Source of the DNA: Amorphoplanes friuliensis DSM 7358 | Lineage (GTDB): Bacteria; Actinomycetota; Actinomycetes; Mycobacteriales; Micromonosporaceae | Direction of reading: 5' to 3' | DNA length: 64,000 nt | NCBI RefSeq assembly: GCF_000494755.1 | Contig: NC_022657.1 | Span: 2,642,001 to 2,706,000, forward strand | Shown: positions 59,305-64,000 of the stretch, piece after piece | How the letters are laid out: each line of letters starts with the position of its first letter | How positions within the stretch are numbered: position 1 is the stretch's first letter | The notes under the pieces: model-generated | What the model saw: the letters and a program-made list of their open reading frames with translations, nothing else | Databases searched by the model: none | Told to the model about the DNA's origin: nothing | Position numbers and translations under genes: made by a program

Positions 59305-59511
59305 ATGGACGAGAACGACCGCTACGAGGTGCTCCGCAACGACGAGGAGCAGTACTCGCTCTGGCCGGTGGGCATCGACGTGCCGGCGGGGTGGGCCCGG
59401 GTGGGCAAGGAAGGCACCCGGGACGAGTGCTCGGCGTACGTGGACGAGGTGTGGACCGACATGCGCCCGAAGACCCTCCGCGACCAGATGGAAGCCGCCG
59501 ACCAGCGCTGA
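59305..59511 (+). CDS. MbtH-like protein
   Basis: A 68-residue helper of adenylation domains. The signature is complete: NDEEQYSLWPVGIDVPAGW (N.E.Q.SLWP....P.GW), then CSAYVDEVWTDMRP, with the three conserved Trp. These proteins bind A domains and are needed for their solubility or activity. ATG 59305 has AAGGAG 6 nt upstream; the ATG at 59299 abuts that site. Last gene of the NRPS operon, closed by a hairpin. Confidence 0.96.
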   Translation: MDENDRYEVLRNDEEQYSLWPVGIDVPAGWARVGKEGTRDECSAYVDEVWTDMRPKTLRDQMEAADQR

Positions 59512-59517
59512 ACACCC

Positions 59518-59549
59518 GGTCCGGGCCCGCCGGCCGGCGGGCCCGGACC
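59518..59549. terminator. Perfect hairpin at the end of the NRPS operon
   Basis: A perfect 32-base palindrome (16-bp GC-rich arms starting GGTCCGGGCCCG) begins six bases after the MbtH stop. It may also serve the convergent gene at 59590. Confidence 0.75.
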
Positions 59550-59589
59550 ACACAGGTCGGGCCAGAGCGGCGCCGGCTCACCAGTTCCG

Positions 59590-59973
59590 TCAGTACAGTT
59601 TCTCCGTCGAACCCGTCAGCAGGCGGCTTCCACCCTGGTTGCCGTCGAGCAGGATCGGGCGCAGCTGCTGGGCGGCTTCGGTGTTCTGCCCCGATAGGCC
59701 GCTGCCGTGCAGCAGGATCTCTGTCGGCAGCCTGCGCGCGGCGCCTCGCGGATAGCTCAGTTCACCCTGCGCGATCCACCCGCCGTCCATGGCGATCCTG
59801 ATCGACTCGCGGGCGATGTCGTACCAGCCGGTGCGATCCGTCGTGGCCGGCGTGGTGTCCGCTTCGAATCTGGCGAACGGCACGACACCGAACAGCGCCG
59901 CCATGGTCAGGACGGCCAGCGCGATCAGGACGCGCGGACGCGGATGGTTCGGGGTCGGTTCCACCGTGGTCAT
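59590..59973 (-). CDS. Small membrane-anchored protein of unknown function
   Basis: A 127-residue protein: a short Pro-rich start, one membrane or signal segment (VLIALAVLTMAALFGVVPFA) and an outside part with TTDRTGWYDIARESIRIAMD and YPRGAARRLPTEILLHGSGL. I do not recognise the family. The ATG directly abuts a GAGGGG site, so the GTG at 59964, nine bases after it, may be the real start. It is convergent with the NRPS operon and divergent from the kinase. It has no evident link to peptide synthesis, though a self-protection role cannot be excluded. Confidence 0.6.
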   Translation of the reverse strand: MTTVEPTPNHPRPRVLIALAVLTMAALFGVVPFARFEADTTPATTDRTGWYDIARESIRIAMDGGWIAQGELSYPRGAARRLPTEILLHGSGLSGQNTEAAQQLRPILLDGNQGGSRLLTGSTEKLY

Positions 59974-60194
59974 CCCCTCGAAAAAGTCGGCTGAATCTCA
60001 CCAGTACGGTGCCGTTCCCGACCTCGCCGGCACATCTGGCGCGGGCGCGAAATCGGCCTTGCGACCTCCGACGGAGGCGGCTCCGTCGCAGGTAGGAACC
60101 TCACTGCCGGACACCTCCGAGTACGGCCGTGGGCCGGGTCCGGTGGGTAACATCGGTGCCGGCCACACGTCGGGAGCGAGCATGGTGAGCGTCA

Positions 60195-61469
60195 ATGGAT
60201 GAACCCGGCGGGTCAGCCGATCGGCAACGACGCGACTGGGACAGCCGGCTGGACGCGCTGGGACTGACGACAACGGTCCGGCGGGACAGCGCGCTCGCGA
60301 TACTCGTCGCCGCGATCACGGCCGGACCGCTTTTCCTGCCGGGCATCTCCGCCACGGTGGCGGGTCTGCTGGTGGCGCAGGCGGCGGTGTTGTCCCTGCG
60401 CCGGGTCCGACCGGTGTGGTGCCTCGGCGCGGTGCTGGCCCTGCAGATCGGCCTGGCCGTGGCGGCGGACCCCGGGGAGGGCATCCGCGGAGCAGCCCTG
60501 GCCATCGCCGTCTATACCTGCGGCGCGTTGATGTCGAAACGCCGCTCGCTCATGATCGCCGGGCTCGCGGCTTTCACCGAGACGGTCAGCTTCGTGGTGT
60601 TGAGCGCGATCCCGGCTGCCCTTGATTCGACCCTGACTGCGTCGCCCCCGATGATTTCGCGAATACTGGTGCAGATCGTTCTTTCGGCGATCCTCTATGG
60701 CGGGGCGGCTGCGCTGGGCCGCAACACCACGATCCGCCGCCGGTACACCGAGATGGTGGAATTGCGGGCAACCGAGGCCGCGGAGAACCTGCGCGTGCGG
60801 ACCGACGCCGCTCTCGCCGCCGAGCGCACCCGGATGGCCCGGGAGCTGCATGATGTGGCCGCCCACCAATTGACGACCCTCATCGTGCAAGCGACCGTCG
60901 TGGAACGCATGCTCGATCGGGATCCGGAGGCGGTCCGCCGGAGCGCCGTCGCCATCCGTACGGAGGGAAAGAGCGCTTTGCAGAATCTGCGGTTGGTCGT
61001 CGGGGCTCTTCGGGAGGCCGGACCGGCCGAACCGGGACTGCCCGACGGCGGCGCGCCCGTACCCGGACTGGTGATGATCGAAAATCTTGTCGCCGGCCAC
61101 GCGGCCACGCAGATGCGGCCCAAGCTGATCGTGTCCGGCCGGCCCGTTGAATTCTCGGAGGCGGCGGATCTGACCCTGTACCGCGTGGCTCAGGAGGCGC
61201 TGTCCAACGCCCGCGATCACGCGCCCGGCGCCGCGGTGACCATCAAGATCGACCACCGTGCGGAAGGCAGTGTGCTCGAGGTTCACAACGGCCCGGCTTC
61301 TGCGCGGGGGGTGCGGGGGGTGCGGGTCGATCGTCGCCATCGCGGTTTCGGACTCATCGGCATGCGCGAGCGCGCCGGTCTCATCGGGGCCTCCCTGGCC
61401 GCGGGTCCGACTCCGGACGGCGGCTGGTCGGTCAAGCTCACCATTCCCCGTACGGCCGGCCGGCTCTGA
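60195..61469 (+). CDS. Sensor histidine kinase (NarL/DesK-type)
   Basis: A 424-residue membrane kinase, complete. Hydrophobic segments lie between about residues 33 and 170. The HisKA_3 motif MARELHDVAAHQ has phospho-acceptor His219. The HATPase region includes TLYRVAQEALSNARDHAPG and HRGFGLIGMRERAG. It is clearly paralogous to the truncated kinase at the left window edge. The stop overlaps the regulator start (ATGA), so they are a matched pair. It lies right after the peptide cluster and could regulate it, but nothing in the sequence proves this. Confidence 0.93.
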   Translation: MDEPGGSADRQRRDWDSRLDALGLTTTVRRDSALAILVAAITAGPLFLPGISATVAGLLVAQAAVLSLRRVRPVWCLGAVLALQIGLAVAADPGEGIRGAALAIAVYTCGALMSKRRSLMIAGLAAFTETVSFVVLSAIPAALDSTLTASPPMISRILVQIVLSAILYGGAAALGRNTTIRRRYTEMVELRATEAAENLRVRTDAALAAERTRMARELHDVAAHQLTTLIVQATVVERMLDRDPEAVRRSAVAIRTEGKSALQNLRLVVGALREAGPAEPGLPDGGAPVPGLVMIENLVAGHAATQMRPKLIVSGRPVEFSEAADLTLYRVAQEALSNARDHAPGAAVTIKIDHRAEGSVLEVHNGPASARGVRGVRVDRRHRGFGLIGMRERAGLIGASLAAGPTPDGGWSVKLTIPRTAGRL

Positions 61470-62170
61470 TGATCACGGTGCTGCTGGTCGACGATCAGCC
61501 GTTGCTGCGTGCGGGATTCCGCTCGTTGATCGAGCTGGCCGAGGACATCCAGATCGTCGGCGAGGCGTCCAACGGCCCGGATGCGGTGACGCTGGCGCGT
61601 CGGCTGCGCCCCGACGTCGTCTGTATGGACGTCCGCATGCCCGGCGGTAACGGCCTCGACGCGACCCGCGCCATCGTCGACGAGATCGATCCGCCGCCCG
61701 CTGTCCTGGTTCTGACCACCTTCGAGCTCGACGAGTACCTCTTCGGAGCGCTCGAAGCCGGCGCGAGCGGTTTCCTGCTCAAGGACGCCGACATGGACGA
61801 TCTGATCGAAGCGATTCGCCGGCTGGCCGCGGGTGACGGCATGGTCGACCAGACGGTGATCCGGCGGGTGATCGCCGAGTTCTCGCGCCGGCGCCCGGCC
61901 GTGCCGGTCCCGGCGCCCGGCGCGGCCGTGGACCAGTTGCTGACCTCCCGCGAGGCTGAGATCGTACGGTTATTGGCCGAAGGTCTGTCCAACGCCGAGA
62001 TCGCGGCCGAACTGTTCGTCGAGGTCAGCACGGTGAAGAGCCACCTCGGCCGGGCCATGGCCAAGATCGGGGCCCGCGACCGCGTCCAGACCGTCATCTG
62101 GGCCTACCGCCACGGCGTCGCGTCGCTGAATCGCACCGGCCCGCGAACCGGCCAGACGGACCGCCAGTAG
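61469..62170 (+). CDS. NarL-type response regulator
   Basis: A 233-residue partner of the kinase just upstream. Receiver with Asp54, linker, and LuxR helix-turn-helix (LLTSREAEIVRLLAEGLSNA, STVKSHLGRAMAKIG). It differs from the orphan regulator at 15426 mainly in the linker and by a 13-residue C-terminal tail (RTGPRTGQTDRQ). The recognition helix is the same, so both copies may bind the same DNA sites. Confidence 0.95.
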   Translation: MITVLLVDDQPLLRAGFRSLIELAEDIQIVGEASNGPDAVTLARRLRPDVVCMDVRMPGGNGLDATRAIVDEIDPPPAVLVLTTFELDEYLFGALEAGASGFLLKDADMDDLIEAIRRLAAGDGMVDQTVIRRVIAEFSRRRPAVPVPAPGAAVDQLLTSREAEIVRLLAEGLSNAEIAAELFVEVSTVKSHLGRAMAKIGARDRVQTVIWAYRHGVASLNRTGPRTGQTDRQ

Positions 62171-62291
62171 GTCGGCGGCGAGGAGCCAGTTCACGGCCAC
62201 CTTGCCCCTGGCGAGGGTAGGGGTAACTCCAGTTCCGACTGGGGGGACAGCAGGATCGAGCAAGATCCAGAAACCGTGGAAGCTCATTTTC

Positions 62292-63233
62292 ATGACCACG
62301 CAGAAGACCTCCCGGTTCCGTCGGGTCGCCCTTGTCCTTCCCGTCGCCCTGATAACGGCAGTCGCAGGGTGTGATGACTCGGCGGAGCCGAAGGCCGCGA
62401 CCACGGCCAGTTCGGTAGCCGCGGGGCCCTCGGCCTCGACAAGCGCGGCCGGCCCGGCAAGTGCGGCCTCCGCAGCGGGCTTGCACATGATCGCCAACAA
62501 CGGGCACCGGCTTGCCTTCCACGTCACGCCCGGAAGTACTCCCACCATCGTGCTGGACGCCGGCGGCGGCGAGGACTCCTCGTACTGGGATGCCCTGGTG
62601 CCTCAACTGTCGCAGGCCACCGGATCGCAGATCATCACCTACGACCGGGCCGGTCTGGGCGCCAGCGAGGAGGTGAAGGGCCCCTGGGACCCCCAGGCCG
62701 CCGCCTTCGACCTGCAGGCCGGTCTGCGTGAACTCGGCGTCACCCGGAATGTGGTCCTCGCGGGCCACTCGCAGGCAGGAGAGGTGGCCCACTACTTCGT
62801 CCTCGCGAATCCCGGCGTTGTCTCCGGGGCGGTGCTCATCGATGCCAACGTGCCGCAATTCTTCACCGACACCCAGATCCAACGCCTCGTCACGCTGACC
62901 GCGCCGCAGATCGAGGAGCTCAAGAAGGCGCCCTCGACGAAGGCGAACCGCCAGCTCATCGCCACGGCCGACAACTTCGGTCCCACGCACCAGGCGTTCC
63001 ACAAGGTTTCCTGGCCCGACAGCGTCCCCGTCATCTATGTCGTATCGGACAAGACCCCCTTCGACGGATCTCCGCAGGACGCTCAGGCCTGGCGCGACGC
63101 GGCAGCGGCGTTCACCAAGGCCGGGCCCGACCGCACACTGGTCATCGCCAAGGGAAGCTCTCACGACGTTCCCCAGGACAAGCCCGCCCTGGTGCTCGAG
63201 AAAATCGAACAGATGACCGCCACTGTCAAGTAA
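62292..63233 (+). CDS. Alpha/beta hydrolase lipoprotein
   Basis: A 313-residue exported hydrolase. The basic signal peptide (TSRFRRVALVLPVALITAVA) ends in lipobox AVAGC with Cys27, followed by an Ala/Ser-rich spacer. The core has YDRAGLGAS, the nucleophile elbow AGHSQAGEV, VLIDAN (likely acidic region) and the late His in KGSSHDVPQDKP. It is anchored outside the membrane. ATG 62292 is chosen because the signal peptide starts there and GGAAG lies 9 nt upstream; the frame open from 62202 adds an unlikely N-terminus. Substrate unknown. Confidence 0.88.
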   Translation: MTTQKTSRFRRVALVLPVALITAVAGCDDSAEPKAATTASSVAAGPSASTSAAGPASAASAAGLHMIANNGHRLAFHVTPGSTPTIVLDAGGGEDSSYWDALVPQLSQATGSQIITYDRAGLGASEEVKGPWDPQAAAFDLQAGLRELGVTRNVVLAGHSQAGEVAHYFVLANPGVVSGAVLIDANVPQFFTDTQIQRLVTLTAPQIEELKKAPSTKANRQLIATADNFGPTHQAFHKVSWPDSVPVIYVVSDKTPFDGSPQDAQAWRDAAAAFTKAGPDRTLVIAKGSSHDVPQDKPALVLEKIEQMTATVK

Positions 63234-63471
63234 GGGCCGTAGTGCCCGGGGAAACGGGCCCGCGACGACCACCGTGCCGGTCGGCCTCGAAAGCGTTCCA
63301 CTGATCCGTCGCCTCGACCACTCGACCGTCCACAGCGTTTCCTGATCGGCTCGGCGGCCACCGTGGTCGGTCTGTGGGTCTCCTGGCATGCCGCGGCCGG
63401 GCTGCTGCCCGCCGCGTGGGCGCTGACCGGGCGCCGATCGCGTCGGTGGCGTTCCGATCACCGGAGGCGTC

Positions 63472-64000
63472 GTGCCATACTCCGCGGCCATGGGGATAAG
63501 TCGGTACGGCGTGGTCATGGCCCTTCTGGTCAGCGGGGTGGCCGCGATGGGCGCTGCGCGAGCGCCGGAGGATCGCACGCTGTACCTGATTGCCCCCGAT
63601 CAGGCGCCGATCGGCCACACGGCGGAGCTGTTGTTCCAGGCCCGCGGCATCACCTCCGACGAGGAGGCTGACGGGCTCGTCCTGACGCTGACGCTGCCGG
63701 GCGGGATGACCTACGTGTCACCCGAGCCGTACGCGCACCACGGCTCGAACGGCAACTACAACGACGGGCCCTGCACGCCGTCCGGGCAGATCGTGACGTG
63801 CCGCATCGACCGGGCCTTGATCGGTTCGGACACCGCGGCTTGGACGGCGACCGTCGGCATCGACGCCGACGTGGCCCCGGGCACCCGGCTGACCGTGCGC
63901 GTGGGTGCCGACGGCAAGACCTTGGACGCGACGAGCACCGCGGTGGCGGGAGCTGACCTCACGGTGCGCGTCGAGCCGCCGAAGGGCTCGGTCACCGCCG
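63472..64000 (+). CDS. Secreted protein of unknown function, 3' end outside window
   Basis: An open frame from GTG 63472 (GGAGG 4 nt upstream) to the window end, at least 176 codons. It starts with a signal peptide (YGVVMALLVSGVAAMGAARA). The rest is beta-rich: LYLIAPDQAPIGHTAELLFQ, then LVLTLTLPGGMTYVSPEPY, a Cys pair in DGPCTPSG and VTCRID, and ADVAPGTRLTVRVGADGKT. This recalls DUF11-like or Ig-like cell-surface repeats. Function unknown and the gene is partial. Confidence 0.65.
   Translation, partial: MPYSAAMGISRYGVVMALLVSGVAAMGAARAPEDRTLYLIAPDQAPIGHTAELLFQARGITSDEEADGLVLTLTLPGGMTYVSPEPYAHHGSNGNYNDGPCTPSGQIVTCRIDRALIGSDTAAWTATVGIDADVAPGTRLTVRVGADGKTLDATSTAVAGADLTVRVEPPKGSVTA

Overview
The window is high-GC DNA with GTG/TTG starts, many 4-nt start/stop overlaps and actinobacterial families (GPP34, DUF2255, DUF5996, GH5-CBM2 cellulase, SpoIIE-type phosphatase, NarL-type two-component pairs). 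It looks like the chromosome of a filamentous actinomycete, possibly Micromonosporaceae; the family-level placement is inference. I saw no tRNA, rRNA, CRISPR array or intact insertion sequence.

Positions 1-17.4 kb are a mixed stress and regulatory region. It starts with the 3' part of a histidine kinase. Then come a cupin, an alpha/beta hydrolase with DUF2255, an LtrA-like membrane protein, a CPBP protease, a patch of broken genes (6.1-7.1 kb), a large LuxR-type ATPase regulator, a GPP34 protein, a SnoaL-like protein, a MerR regulator, ankyrin-repeat and epoxide-hydrolase genes, an orphan response regulator and a PP2C phosphatase. Seven copies of a MerR-type promoter (TTGACC-like -35, 19-nt spacer with a dyad, -10 beginning and ending in T) lie between 1.7 and 13.0 kb, most of them in front of these genes, including merR itself. 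They look like one local regulon. The orphan response regulator sits behind a scar made of a merR 5' end joined to a kinase 3' end.

Positions 17.6-26.2 kb hold housekeeping-type genes: a CcdA/TlpA thiol-redox pair, katG, an aquaporin, an ECF sigma/anti-sigma pair and a secreted GH5-CBM2 cellulase closed by a strong hairpin.

Positions 26.5-59.5 kb are a compact non-ribosomal peptide cluster: a stand-alone penicillin-binding-protein-type thioesterase, two NRPS genes with eight modules in total, an MFS exporter and an MbtH protein. The NRPS order is C*-A-T / C-A-T-E / C-A-T // C-A-T-E / C-A-T / C-A-T-E / C-A-T / C-A-T-E. Every even module ends in an epimerase and every condensation domain type matches, so the peptide should be strictly L-D-L-D-L-D-L-D. 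There is no thioesterase or reductase at the end. The last domain is an epimerase, which fits release and head-to-tail closure by the SurE-like trans thioesterase encoded first. Hand-read specificity codes give hydrophobic/aromatic at residues 1, 2 and 8, Ser at 3 and 7, and an acidic (probably cation-selecting) pocket at 4, 5 and 6. In a ring this is a hydrophobic face and a cationic face separated by two serines. This resembles the designed self-assembling antibacterial cyclic D,L-alpha-peptides and is the main discovery candidate.

Positions 59.6-64 kb hold a small membrane-anchored protein of unknown function, a complete histidine kinase/response regulator pair paralogous to the split kinase and regulator at the other end, a lipoprotein alpha/beta hydrolase, and the start of a secreted protein that runs off the window.
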